Assembly: GCA_944474755.1 (NCBI GenBank)
Contig: OX104115.1
Span: forward strand, 34,545,080 to 34,609,079
DNA: 64,000 nt
Source: Limnoperna fortunei
Taxonomy: Eukaryota > Mollusca > Bivalvia > Mytilida > Modiolidae
Direction of reading: 5' to 3'
In this document: piece after piece, positions 44,229 through 56,274 of the stretch
Numbering within the stretch: position 1 is the first letter of the stretch
Layout of the letters: every line of letters starts with the position of its first letter
Program-made: the position numbers and the translations under genes
Notes under the pieces: generated by a model
The model's input: only the letters and a program-made list of their open reading frames with translations
Told to the model about the DNA's origin: nothing
The model's database searches: none

Positions 44229-45844
44229 TAGCTCACCTGACCCAAAGGGTCATGTGAGCTATTGTTATCACTTTGCGTCCGTCGTCGTCGTCGTCGTCGT
44301 CGTCGTCGGCGTCTGTAAACTTTTTACATTTTAATCTTCTTCTCTGAAACCACTTGGCCAATTGAAACCAAACTTGGCCATAATGTTCATTGGATGGACC
44401 TTTACAAAGTTTGTTTTTTTTATTTTGTAAACCAATATGGCCGCCACCTCAAGACTTAGTTTAACATAGGACCCTATGGGAAAAAAGTTAAAAAGGGCTT
44501 CTTCTCTGAAACCGTTTAACCAATCAAAACAAAACTTACTAGCAATATTGTTTGGATGGTCCTCTATAAAGTTTGTGTTTTTGATGGGAATTGGAAATTC
44601 AAAATGGCGGCCACCGCAGGACTTAGTTTAACATAGAACCCTATGGGAAAAAGTTTTAAAAGGCTTCTTCTCTGAAACCGGTTAATCAATGGAAACAAAA
44701 ACTTACTAGCAATATTGTTTGGATGGTCCTCTATAAAGTTTGTGTTTTTTATGGCAATTCGAAATTCAAAATGGCTGCCACCGCAGGACTTAATTTAACA
44801 TAGGACCCTATGGGAAAAAGTTTGAAAGGCTTCTTTTCTGAAACCGGTCAACCAATGGAAAGAAAACTTACTAGCAATATTGTTTGGATGGTCCTCTATA
44901 AAGTTAATGTTTTTTTTATCCCAATCTGAAATTCAAAATGGCCGCCACCGCAGGACTTGGTTTAACATTCGACCCTATGAGAAAAAAGTTTAAAAGGGCT
45001 TCTTCTCTGAAACCGTTTAACCAATCAAAACAAAACTTACTAGCAATACTGTTTGGATGGTCCTCTATAAAGTTTATGTTTTTTATGGCAATTGGAAATT
45101 CAAAATGGCCGCTACCGCAGGACTTAATTTAACATAGGACCCTATGGAAAAAAGTTTTTAAAGGCTTTTTCTCTGAAACCGGTTAATCAATGGAAACAAA
45201 AACTTACTAGCAATATTGTTTGGATGGTCCTCTATAAAGTTTATGTTTTTTTATGGGAATTGGAAATTCAAAATGGCCGCTACCGCAGGACTTAGTTTAA
45301 CATGGGACCCTATGGAAAAAAGCTTTTAAAGGCTTTTTCTCTTAAACCGGTTAATCAATGGAAACAAAAACTTACTAGCAATATTGTTTGGATGGTCGTG
45401 TGTCTATAAAGTTTATGTTTTTTATGGCAATTGGAAATTCAAAATGGCCGCTACCGCAGGACTTAGTTTAACATAGGACCCTATGGGAAAAAGCTTTTAA
45501 AGGCTTCTTCTCTGAAACCGATTAATCAATGGAAACAAAAACTTACTAGCAATATTGTTTGGATGGTCCTTTATAAAGTTTATGTTTTTTTATGGCAATT
45601 GGAAATTCAAAATGGCCACCACCGCCGCAGGACTTAGTTTAACATTGGACCCTATGGGCAAATAAAAAAAATCTTCTCTATACAACCGGTTAACCAATGA
45701 AACAAAGCTTTCTAGTAATATTGTTTGGATGGTCCTAATTAAAGTTTATTGAAAATTACAGGACTAACTTTAACATCAGGGAAATTCCATCTTCATTTCC
45801 TATAAAATCAGGTGAGCGATACAGGCTCTTAAGAGCCTCTGGTT
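44229..45844 (+). repeat. CTCACCTG-family repeat, longest copy
   Basis: Opens TAGCTCACCTGACCCAAAGG, with a GTCGTC run at 44280-44310, then about seven internal units of 165-171 bp containing ACTAGCAATATTGTTTGGAT and CGCAGGACTTAGTTTAACAT, and closes AATCAGGTGAGCGATACAGG with CTCTTAAGAGCCTCTGG. Noncoding. Confidence 0.9.
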
Positions 45845-46429
45845 CTGTAAAGTTTCTGCAGATGTACAGTAGGTAGAAAACTTTAGTATTTGAAAACACA
45901 AAATAGATTCAGTATTTTCTCAGCCCAATCATCTACCCAACTTCACTATACTATAACCTGGGTTTGCACTTCGTGCAACCTGGCCAAGTATAAGTTCAAC
46001 AAAAACTTGTAAATGATAACATTTATGTTTATGAATATAAAGTTATGTACTAGAACTCTTGTTGCTACATGCATGTGGAAAAATCCTTAACACATAAACT
46101 GATATGTTTTATGTGCACATGGTTTTAAAAATATGTTTTAGAAGAATAAATATCTGCATTATACAGATCAAAAACATAGTATTAAATTTCAATAATGGTA
46201 CAGAAGTTTCTTTACATGTTTTTATTGAATTTGCAAATATAATACTGATAAACTGCAAACATTATTCAATACTAGTAATTAAAGTTGATTAAGATATCAC
46301 AGAAAAAAACACTAGAAATGTTTATGAAACATAGAAAACACAGAATAAAAATTGGAGCCAGCCAACATATACTGGTACTAGTAAACGTTAAATTCGTGAC
46401 ATCTCTAAAACTGTATAAATATCAAAACC
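45845..46429. other. nothing recognised
   Basis: Intergenic AT-rich sequence; a small palindrome TTGCACTTCGTGCAA at about 45963. Confidence 0.45.
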
Positions 46430-46555
46430 AGAGGCTCTTAAAAGCCTGTATCGCTCACCTGATTTTATAGGCAATGAAGAGGGCATTTCCCTGATGTTAA
46501 ACTAAGTCCTGTAATTTTCAAAATTTAATATAGGACCTAAAATATTAAAACTATG
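46430..46555 (-). repeat. CTCACCTG-family end fragment
   Basis: Minus-strand copy of the GAGCCTCTGG end: CAGAGGCTCTTAAAAGCCTG, ATCGCTCACCTGATTTTATA and GCATTTCCCTGATGTTAAAC. Confidence 0.8.
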
Positions 46556-46559
46556 TGCA

Positions 46560-48035
46560 CATATTATTGCACCCTGTCTTACATATATATTTAATAGGAT
46601 GATTGACGCAGGCATATTCCCTTATTCACTCAAGATTACAAAGGTTTTGCCAATTTACAAAAATAGTCAAAAAGATTTGGTATCTAACTACAGGCCTATC
46701 TCAGCACTGCCTACATTGTCAAAAATAATAGAAACGCACATTTCAAATTATTTATATGATTATTTGTTCTTAATGGAAACTTTTACATCCAGCACAATCT
46801 GGATTCAGGCCTTATCATTTCTGTCAGACTGCTCTTGTAAATCTAATCGACAAGTGGTTGTATTAAATGAATAAAGTTAACACCAACCTTAATTGTATTT
46901 TTAGACTTTAAAAAGGCTTTTGATGTGTAGTTGATCATGACATACTTTGTAAAAAAAACTAGAGATATATGGATTAAGTAATATAGCGGTAAAATTATTT
47001 AAATCCTATTTAAATGTAAGAAAACAACAAGTAAAATTCGGAATACTTCTTCTTTACAAAAACATGTTAACTTTGGTGTTCCACAAGGTTCAATACTAGG
47101 CCCTCTACTATTTGTTTTACATATAAATGATCTCTATCTGCATATACACAATACTAATGTTGATTTATTGATTTATATTTATTTAGATGTTAATGATGGA
47201 GTCTTAGAATTTTCATCATGTGAAAAAATAACTTGGTGTTAAAATTGATGACACTGAGTTGGAAAGCCCAAATCGATCACCTATGCTCTGTCAAATCTTC
47301 TAGATAATATCTCCTGACAAAGATTAGGAAACATTTAAATATAGAGACAAGGAAAACTTTTTATCATGGCTATATTCTCTCACGAATTGATTATTGTTGT
47401 ATAATATGGAGTGGTTGTGGGGTAGATGGGCTAGAAAGAATTTTAAAACTTCAGAAAAGAGCTGTTCGCCCTATTCTAGATATGGAACCCACATGTCCAT
47501 CAAATCAATTGTTTAAACAGTTAGGAATAATGAAAGTTGGTACAAGAATAGAATATCATAAGTATCTGTTAGTTTATAGATCACTCAATGGAGATGAAGC
47601 ACAGATTATTTAACAGAAAAATTTGACTATGTAGCAGAAAACAAACTATATTCACTAAGAAATGCAATGCATGGAGATTTGATTATTCCTAAAATTAAAA
47701 CTGAACTGTTTAGAAATTCATTTGCATATTCTGGTTCTATTTTGTGGCACAAACTACCAATTTCCATTCGAAATGCAAGGACAACCAATATATTTTAAAT
47801 CAATGTTAAAAAATATCTTTAGAGTTCAGAATTTATGTCATGATTAAAAAAACTAATAATATACATTGGTATATATATGTGTTGTATGTTTATTTCTGTA
47901 TTTTCTGTATAGTATTTTATGTTTATTTCTGTATTTTCTATAATTTTTCTATGCACTTTTTGAGGGCCTCATGGAAGATTAGTTTGTAGACTACCTGTGT
48001 TACCCTGTTAAAATAAAGATTATTATTATTATACT
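46560..48035 (+). mobile_element. degenerate LINE fragment (Jockey/CR1-like)
   Basis: Plus-strand RT pieces in several frames: VSNYRPISALPTLSKIIETH (46690), LDFKKAFDV (46905), FGVPQGSILGPLLF (47073), then a C-terminal SRIDYCCIIWSGCGVDGLER and LQKRAVRPILD (47380-47480). The YADD motif cannot be read. It ends in AATAAAGATTATTATTATTA, a TTA-repeat 3' tail. Not functional. Confidence 0.75.
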
Positions 48036-48243
48036 ATATATATATCTGCTGTGAAAACTCACAAGTTCTTGCTAGTCTTTCCCGCTTTATTTCCTCAAAT
48101 TTAGAGGATCAATACAAAGTGTGTTATACAAATGTAATACAATCCTTTACATTAATTGTATTTATTATTATATTATAATATATAGTATACCGATGATATA
48201 ACCAATTAAAATTACGTTTTATATGATATAACTTTTTCTTAAT

Positions 48244-48504
48244 TCATAGCTCTAAAATAAATGTAGCAGTAAGTTTTAGACAAAATTCAGATTTACTATT
48301 CAATAAAAAGCATAATAGGGATTTGCTATTTGTTAAAAGATCTGGGATTAAGCTTTTAATTTTATTAAGAAATGTACTTCTTATCAGCTTATAATGTTTG
48401 CAATGCAACAGAAAGTGTTCTTCATTTTCAATTTCTCCTGCATTGCAAACTAGAGAGTTTCTATCTTTTCTATTTAGTTTTTGGTATCTTCCCTTTTCTA
48501 TCAT
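48244..48504 (-). pseudogene. LINE C-terminal Cys/His region
   Basis: Reads CNAGEIENEEHFLLHCKHYK, matching the C...E.E.HF..(H)C..Y zinc-like end of many invertebrate LINE ORF2 proteins, followed by a helical tail. Confidence 0.7.
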
Positions 48505-49358
48505 TAGATTATGAGCACAGATACGAATTTTACCAAGAGCAGCCCTGTCTTTCGCTTTCTTTAAGATATCTAAATAGTGAGGTCTGCATCCTATTTTAAA
48601 AATTTTTCTAAAAAATTCTAGTTTTGGAGATGTGTCTATAAGTGTATTTTGATATTGGAGATTTTGATCATTTTATCTAATTTTTATTTGATTTAAACAT
48701 TGTTTAAGTGGGCTTAAATCATGATTTAGAAAGGAAAATCCTAAATTATTTATTACTGTTTTCAGTTTGATAAACCAATTGTTTGAGTGAACAGAATTTT
48801 CAACAATAGTTTTTACTAAAGAATTTTCTGAGTCTAAAATATGTTCTAGGTAATTGATGCTCGAGTACAGAATTTTACTTTTTAAGGGAAGTCGACATAG
48901 TTCAGCTCGACATGCATCATAAGTAGCTTTGCAATGTACACCTAGAATTTCTTTTATAAATTTAAGATGTAATTTTTCAAATGGTTCAGTATCTTTAAAG
49001 TTGGAGAAAACACCCCATTTTTCACTTCAGTATGTGATAATGGGTAAAATTAGTGTATCAAAGAGATTTTCTAATAATTTGCATGGGTTATTTAATCCAA
49101 TTAGCTTTTTCATTTTAAAATATGCTCTTCTGGCTTTTTCCATCAATGTGTTAATAGCTAGATTAAAGTTGCCATTACATTTTATTAAAATGCCTAGATA
49201 ACAGTACTGATATACTGTTTCTAGATATAAATCATTATATTTGAATTGGTATTAGCATTCTAACTAAATACTACTACTTTGGATTTATCAACATTTACAT
49301 GTAAATTCCATATTGAACAGTATTCCTGCATGGCAATGAGACAGTTTTGCAACCCTTC

Positions 49359-49838
49359 TCAGCTCTTATATATTAGTACAATATCATCAGCATAAAGAAG
49401 AATGCTTACTCGAACACCACCCAAGACCACTGGATCATCTATGTTGTTTTCCAGTTTTTTGGTTATATCATCTATACAAAAGTTAAAGAGAAGAGGACTC
49501 AAAACATCACCTTGTTTAACACCTCTTTCAGATATGAATGGCTCGCTTAGACCATTTGAAAATTTAATTTTGCACATAGTATCAGTATACATGGAGTATA
49601 TAATTTTAAATGTTTTATTAGGAGTGTTATGTTTTAGCAGTTTATAAAAAAGACTAATTCTCCACAATGTGTCAAAGGCCTTTCTTAGGTGAATGAAGGC
49701 TGCAAACACTTTTTGATTTTTCATTTTATAGTTATCTGTAATAGTTTTTAGAGTAAAAATGTGATCAGAAGTCCTGCACTTCTCTTTAAATCCTATTTGG
49801 TTCTTACTTATTAGAGAGTTATTATTCATAAATTCCAA
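49359..49838 (-). pseudogene. LINE reverse transcriptase
   Basis: 160 codons with NQIGFKEKCRTSDHIFTLKT, motif A FIHLRKAFDTLWR (usual F.D..KAFD, here the first Asp is His), motif B GVKQGDVLSPLLF and motif C LLYADDIVL. The motif A Asp loss makes it inactive. The clade differs from the LINE at 7905 (GVKQGDVLSPLLF rather than GVPQGSILGPLLF). Confidence 0.8.
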
Positions 49839-50091
49839 AAGTCGATTGTATATAATCTTATTAAATAATTTTCCTAAGTTTGAACTGATAAATATTCCCC
49901 TATAATTATTAGGGTCAAATCTATTACCTTTTTTATGTAATAAAACTAAATACTTTCAGTCCAAGATTTAGGGAAGATACCATGTGAAAAGATCAAATTA
50001 AAAAGTTTACAGAGTGGTTTAATAAATGCTGTGATGCTATTCTTCAGCATTTCATTAGAGATGAGGTCTGATGATGCACTTTAACCATTTT

Positions 50092-50148
50092 TAGCTCACC
50101 TGACCCAAAGGGTCATGTGAGCTATTGTTATCACTTTGCGTCCGTCGG

Positions 50149-50179
<31 letters not shown>

Positions 50180-51543
50180 GGAGTCTGTAAACTTTTTACA
50201 TTTTAATCTTCTTCTCTGAAACCACTTGGCCAATTGAAACCAAACTTGGCCATAATGTTCATTGGATGGACCTTTACAAAGTTTGTGTTTTTTATTTTGA
50301 TTGGTAAACCAATATGGCCGCCACCTCAAGACTTAGTTTAACATAGGACCCTATGGGAAAAAAGTTTAAAAGGGCTTCTTCTCTGAAACCGTTTAACCAA
50401 TCAAAACAAAACTTACTAGCAATATTGTTTGGATGGTCCTCTATAAAGTTTGTGTTTTTGATGAGAATTGGAAATTCAAAATGGCCGCCTCCGCAGGACT
50501 TAGTTTAACATAGAACCCTATGGGAAAAAGTTATAAAAGGCTTCTTCTCTGAAACCGGTTAATCAATGGAAACAAAAACTTACTAGCAATATTGTTTGGA
50601 TGGTCCTCTATAAAGTTTGTGTTTTTTATGGCAATCGGAAATTCAAAATGGCTGCCACCGCAGGACTTAATTTAACATAGGACCCTATGGGAAAAAGTTT
50701 GAAAGGCTTCTTTTCTGAAACCGGTCAACCAATGGAAAGAAAACTTACTAGCAATATTGTTTGGATGGTCCTCTATAAAGTTAATGTTTTTTATCCCAAT
50801 CGGAAATTCAAAATGGCCGCCACAGCAGGACTTAGTTTAACATTCGACCCTATGAGAAAAAAGTTTAAAAGGGCTTCTACTCTGAAACCGTTTAACCAAT
50901 CAAAACAAAACTTACTAGCAATATTGTTTGGATGGTCCTCTATAAAGTTTATGTTTTTTTATGGCAATTGGAAATTCTAAATGGCCGCTACCGCAGGACT
51001 TAGTTTAACATAGGACCCTATGGGAAAAAGTTCTTAAAGGCTTCTTCTCTGAAACCGGTCAATCAATGGAAACAAAAACTTACTAGCAATATTGTTTGGA
51101 TGGTCCTCTATAAAGTTTATGTTTTTTATGGCAATTGGAAATTCAAAATGGCCGCTACCGCAGGACTTAGTTTAACATAGGACCCTATGGGAAAATGTTT
51201 TTAAAGGCTTCTCTGAAACTGGTTAATCAATGGAAACAAAAACTTACTAGCAATATTGTTTGGATGGTCCTTTATAAAGTTTATGTTTTTTATGGCAATT
51301 GGAAATTCAAAATGGCCGCCACCGCCGCAGGACTTAGTTTAACATAGGACCCTATGGGCAAATAAAAAAAATCTTTTCTATACAACCGGTTAACCAATGA
51401 AACAAAGCTTTCTAGTAATATTGTTTGGATGGTCCTATTTAAAGTTTATTGAAAATTACAGGACTTGCTTTAACATCAGGGAAATGCCATCTTCATTGCC
51501 TATAAAATCAGGTGAGCGATACAGGCTCTTAAGAGCCTCTGGT
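50092..51543 (+). repeat. CTCACCTG-family repeat copy inside a LINE
   Basis: Opens TAGCTCACCTGACCCAAAGG, contains a GTCGTC run (50150-50180) and about six units with GGAAATTCAAAATGGCCGC, and ends CTCTTAAGAGCCTCTGGTTA. LINE coding sequence lies on both sides, so it inserted after the LINE. Confidence 0.9.
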
Positions 51544-52170
51544 TAAGTAATTTAACTGCTTTTATTATCTCCTCACAGGTGATTTCATTATTTGACTCAC
51601 CTGAGACTGAGAAGTTAATATTTGATTTTAGGGTCTCAAATTCCTGAGTGATATTTTGTTGTTCACTACTATATGCAGTGTCAGTTTTATTTAGTTTTTT
51701 GTAAAATGATATGAATTCTTCCTTAGGAATATCAGTGTAATCAATTCGACCAGCTGATTCCCTTTCAAGTTTATTTATCATGTTCCAAAATACTTTTGGA
51801 TCTTTAGCACAGTTGTTACTTAATTCAGAACAAATTTTGTTTTTATATGACTTTTCTTCAAATTTGGAAAGACGTCTGTATTTTGATCTAAATGAATAGA
51901 ATTTTTTCCTATATTCATCTTTTCCGGGAAATTTATTTACAAGTTTTTCATATTTTTTTACTGTGTTCCTGAGATCTTTACATGACTCTGAGAACCAGTG
52001 TCTAGTTTTAGTTTTTTTATTTTTAATGTTGCTAGATGGTTTAACAATTTTAGCTGATTTTCTGGCATTTTCTTGTAAAATTGTGGTTAAGGAACAGTAG
52101 CCAAATTAATGTCATTAAATTTAGTTGTCATAAATGTATCAAGTTTTTGTTTACTTTCAAAGCTATTTAT
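51500..52170 (-). pseudogene. LINE pre-RT region
   Basis: NKLERESAGRIDYTDIPKEE and FISFYKKLNKTDTAYSSEQQ, then ESNNEITCEEIIKAVKLLN, the pre-RT pattern (E....I..A...L). The lower 44 bases are repeat. Upstream to 52170 the frame is broken but basic. Confidence 0.6.
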
Positions 52171-52189
52171 GTTTCCAGATAGCAATCAC

Positions 52190-52450
52190 ACGTTGGGCCA
52201 ACGTTGGGTTAATGATGGCAACTTTGTTGGGCCAACGTTGGCAGACTACGTTGGCCAAAACATAATTTTGCTCATCGGCCCTACGTTGGGCCAACTGGTT
52301 GGGCCAACGTTGGCCCCATGAGACATAGCCAACTTAGACTGCACACTGCCAACATCTTGCCAACATGCTTGTGTGTGAATTTAGGTTGGGCCAACGTTGG
52401 CCAAACTTGATTTAGCCTGCTAAGTATGCTGTTTACCAACGTGTTACCAA
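52190..52450. repeat. left CCAACGTTGG cluster
   Basis: At least five CCAACGTTGG-type palindromes, mainly as GGGCCAACGTTGG. Confidence 0.85.
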
Positions 52451-53741
52451 CAAGTTTGTGTGGGATTTTCTCAGTCAATAGCTCAAAATTGCTTGTTTTG
52501 TACTTATCGTCTTTTAAACAAGTCAAAGGATCAGTGATCTCTGCTATAAAACACTGAAATTTGTGTTGGTGTATACAATGTATATTTTGGTTGATTGTCA
52601 AATACAAGAACATTAAATTTATGATCAACTTTATTCCAATTCAGCTTTATCAGCAGCTTCTCTTCTCTTTTTTACGAAAGACTTTTTTCTAACCACTCTT
52701 CATGTATATCTCTTGCGAATTTTAACGGGTCCTTAAGTACATTCTCAATATGACTGTCACTGGCTGAACACTTAGTCCCTTCTTCCTCACATACCCTGAA
52801 AAAAATGGAATATAGAATGTAAAATATATTTTTGTCATGAAAATACCTTCAATATTGTATTTTCATATGTCATATTGTTTTGTTATTATTGTAATTTTTT
52901 ATGTAAACGATTCATCAACAAGGCACATAAAAACATAGATATAGTCTAAAAACGTACATGAACTTACCTGTTACTGGACATTCCGTAGGATCTTTTATCC
53001 CTTGCCGTTTCTAGCGTACATGTATTGTCTTTACATAACTCTTCATTGTGCGCCTATCCTATTCTGTAACATGGGCCTCGATGATTTATTCAGGAATACT
53101 AGTACACTGCAGTATATAAGTAAAACAAATGTGTTAATTCTTCCATGTATATTTTCTGGAATATTTTTTACAAGACTTATATGTTTTATATTTGCATTAT
53201 GTTACGAAATATAAGAAACACAAGTTGAAAAATAAAAAAACAAACAAAATAAGCCTGCAGAAAAATAGGATGCAGTTAAATAACATACATTGTTCATTAG
53301 TAAAAAACTGAATATTTTAGCTTAAAACATACATGGTTAATAATAAAAAACTGAGAATTTAAACTAATAAATTCATGTACTTACATTCTATTTTGTGTTA
53401 AATAAAATACTCCATGCTGTCCGAAATGGCGACCGATGTGAATTCCTGACACAGATGATGCTATGGATTAGCGCGAAAATTATCTGAAATAGGATACTAA
53501 TGCTCCGCGTCTAATCTGCACACTAATTGTTCTAACAATTTATAGGTCATCAGATTTTACTATAAATATATATCCCAGATGTCCCATATGTGTTGAATTA
53601 ATTAATTAATTAGCAAGCTTATGAAACGTATGATCTAAATTCACTCATATATGATTATTAACTGCACTTTTTATGTCATATATTTCCATTTACATTGTAT
53701 AATTTAATCGAGCATTAATTTTTGTGTGTGGACATTTTATG

Positions 53742-53970
53742 TTGGGTTGACGTTGGAACGCCAACAGTTGGTCACGTTACGATGGGCCAACGTTGGATCG
53801 ATGTTGGAAAGCCAACAGTTGGTCACGTTAAGATGGGCCAACGTTGGGTCGATGTTGGAAAGCCAACAGTTGGTCACCTGACGATGGGCCAACGTTGGGT
53901 CGTTGTTGGAAAGCCAACAGTTGGTCACACTACGCCAACCATTTACCAACCATGCCAACAAATGGCCAAC
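53742..53970. repeat. right CCAACGTTGG cluster
   Basis: Three 60-bp units, each with GGGCCAACGTTGG and GCCAACAGTTGGTCAC, open in one frame by chance (MGQRWVDVGKPTVGH) because of the repeat. Confidence 0.85.
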
Positions 53971-53987
53971 GTAGTGTTGCTATCTGG

Positions 53988-54060
53988 GTTCTGGGAATAC
54001 AGTTCAACTGATCATATAGAACCTTATTGTATCCATCATTAAACCCCTGCATTAAAGCGA
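53988..54060 (-). pseudogene. LINE 5' continuation
   Basis: GTTCTGGGAATACAGTTCAA and ATCATATAGAACCTTATTGT read on the minus strand as GYNKVLYDQLNCIP, and could continue into the LINE at 52170. Short, so tentative. Confidence 0.4.
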
Positions 54061-54477
54061 TTATAAACTAATTTTCTGTTATTTCATGCATAAAATATGA
54101 TATCTTATATTTATTGAAATTATAACATTTTATTATATGAAATTTAATATGTCATTTATGCTTGTTATACGGGAGCGGATTCAACTTCAAACTTTTTGTT
54201 TAACATATGTGAACTACTTCCGGCTTTTTCTTTCCCGCCCAAATCGTCACAATCATGGAGGCGGTCTGTAAAATTGTATAACAGTAAGTATCCGTTTTTG
54301 TAAACTGGCAAATGTAACAACCAGCACAATTTTTTTTTATTTCAAGACGAAACATGCTCGAGTTGTACAATATTAGTGTTACCTTCCAACACCCATAAGA
54401 GGTTACACGACTGCGAAAAAATTTGGAAATGGTAAATGCACGTTATAATTTAATAATCATACAACCTTAACTTTGCG
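54061..54477. other. nothing recognised
   Basis: No coding or repeat signal supported. Confidence 0.45.
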
Positions 54478-55021
54478 ACGGTAGCAGGTCGTTCCGTCCC
54501 CAGGTCGATCCGGCCCCAGTCGATACGGCTCCAGACGATCCGTCCCCTAGTCGATCCGTCCCCTATTAGTTGGTCGATCCGTCCCCAATAAAAAATTTAT
54601 AAGTATATTACTACATTTAATTTTATTTTAACTGATTGTGTTGTAATTGATTTTAATTGGAAATTGTTAAAGTTTTAATTAAAATAAGTTAAATAATTAA
54701 ATAAACAAAATATAGTGTTTTTAATTAATTAAATGATGATAACAGTTCTGATCAGTGCACATAGGCGTAATTACCCTTTGATTATTTTTAAATTGTTTGC
54801 ATAACAACTGTAGGCTATGCTTTGTATGATTTACTCTGCATCCAAGCTGACTTTAACATCAAAGGTTACACAAAATACGACAATTTATTTATGCTGAACA
54901 TCAAAAATTTTAAAGAAAACATTCATTAAGCTCAAAGAATTTCTCAAAGAGAAAATATTAATTGGGACTCCATATCGTTGGATATATAAAATGGTTTGCC
55001 ACGTCTATGTTCATTCTGAAA

Positions 55022-55681
55022 ATGAAGTATCCATGCCAGTTTTGTTCGAGAGAGGTTACACGACAACGGCAAGCCCTTGAGTGTGACATTTGTCACAAGT
55101 GGCAACATAGGACTTGCAACACGGGGATTACCCAGTTTGTATACAGGGTAATCTATAGAGAAGCTTACCATTATACATTTCACTGTTGCGAATGTGCCGA
55201 GATGACCTAAATGAGCCCGAGCCAGAGCCACAAGCAGACCCAGTACAGGAGCCAGAACTAGACCCAGTACCGGAGCCAGAAGTAGACCCAGTACCGGAGC
55301 CAGAACTAGATCCAGTTCCGGAGCCACAACCAGCAGATTACTCATTCAACATTACAGCTGCAATTGAGCAAGAAGAGCCTGTTGTTGAGAGCGATATTGA
55401 AGATCCAGAGCTACCGGAACACATACTACCAGACCGTCCTGTGACATTTGAGGTGGTGGAACACGGCTCCAAGCGTAAGTTGGTTCCAGCATTGCTTAAG
55501 GACGCTCCAACTGGTTGAAGAGCAGGCACTTACCAGGTTGCAGCGATCTTCTTGCAAAAGAAGCTCCAAGCGGCTACAGACCCTATGGGAAGATTACCAG
55601 GGGAAGATGATGACAACATCCAGTTTTTTGAGAGCCGTCGGATATCTGTATACCCTAGCAGAGACAAGTGACAGCGAGTGA
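55022..55681 (+). pseudogene. PHD-finger protein fused to a MULE-type C-terminal tail, core deleted
   Basis: ATG at 55022. Frame 1 (to 55210) has a PHD-like zinc finger: CQFC, CDIC, then H and C in WQHRTC, and CCEC. Frame 2 (to 55518) has EPELDPVPEPE repeats and FEVVEHGSKRKLVPALL, resembling the start of a FLYWCH domain. Frame 3 (to 55681) ends KRLQTLWEDYQGKMMTTSSF and LRAVGYLY, like the tail of MULE proteins (LW..Y..G......LLRA...Y). Hence the FLYWCH domain and transposase are deleted. Two frameshifts are present, so it is a pseudogene unless spliced. The PHD finger would bind histone tails in an active parent. Confidence 0.6.
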
Positions 55682-56274
55682 ACGTTGAAAAACTTTATTG
55701 TTTCTTATCATGTTTTTTTTATGTTTTTTATGATTTTTATTGTTATCATTATTAAATATAATAAAGAAATAAAATGATTAAAACTGTGTCTACCGTTTTA
55801 TTACTATTATCTGACACATGTCAAATGTTGGCTACAAAAATTACAGGTGTCAAAAAGATTAATACTAAATAACAATTACAATTTAATTAAACGTACACAT
55901 AAAACCATACTGTAGAAAAAATCATCCTAAATCATGTTAACATATTCGCATGCATAATCGGCATAATTAAAAATACGACTTTTCTATATATTTATACCTA
56001 CCTGCTTTATTTATTATACCTACCTTTGGTTCTACAATTACAGGTCCAATTAATGAAAAAAGTCTTTATAATATTCCTCAATAGACTTTAAATTAAAGCA
56101 ACCATTATCTGTATCATGGTCACAAAATTCGCATGCATGCTCGGCATTCAAAATAGTGAATTCCCGTTTAATACCATATTTACCATACTTAGAAATACTA
56201 CTTATGAATGTTGTTTTTTTATATTTTACCTACCTTCTTTATTTATTTTACCTAACTTTGGTTTTACTGGGGCC

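Larger units (their letters stand above)
48200..52174 (-). mobile_element. LINE with several insertions
   Basis: Minus-strand element whose 5' part lies at 53988-54060, across an inserted element (52175-53987). From high to low: basic pre-RT region, RT (49359-49838), interrupted by a CTCACCTG-family repeat (50092-51543), C-terminus with a Cys/His motif (48244-48504). Stops and frameshifts are frequent. Confidence 0.7.
52175..53987. mobile_element. 1.8-kb element with CCAACGTTGG subterminal repeats
   Basis: TIR CCAGATAGCAA / TTGCTATCTGG bounds the element. Both ends carry clusters of GGGCCAACGTTGG palindromes (52190-52450 and 53742-53970). The right cluster has a 60-bp unit repeated three times (GTTGGAAAGCCAACAGTTGG). 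The interior (52460-53740) shows no transposase. It is inserted in the LINE: LINE-like sequence continues at 53988. Superfamily unknown. Confidence 0.8.

Noticed and set aside
44280..44312. GTC trinucleotide run as a disease-type expansion
   Set aside because: A short run also present in the copy at 50150; part of the repeat family, noncoding.
44938..45132. Open frame MAATAGLGLTFDPM... and similar ones at 50687 and 32760
   Set aside because: These recur with the about 167-bp noncoding repeat unit and end at random.
52190..52450. CRISPR-like spaced repeats
   Set aside because: Irregular spacing, palindromic units and eukaryotic context; transposon subterminal repeats.
53722..54042. Repetitive 106-residue open frame (MGQRWVDVGKPTVGH repeats)
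   Set aside because: It is the translation of a 60-bp noncoding repeat within a subterminal cluster and is open on both strands.
54944..55345. Minus-strand 133-residue frame with LAPVLGLVLAPVLG repeats
   Set aside because: Shadow of the plus-strand EP-rich repeat coding region.
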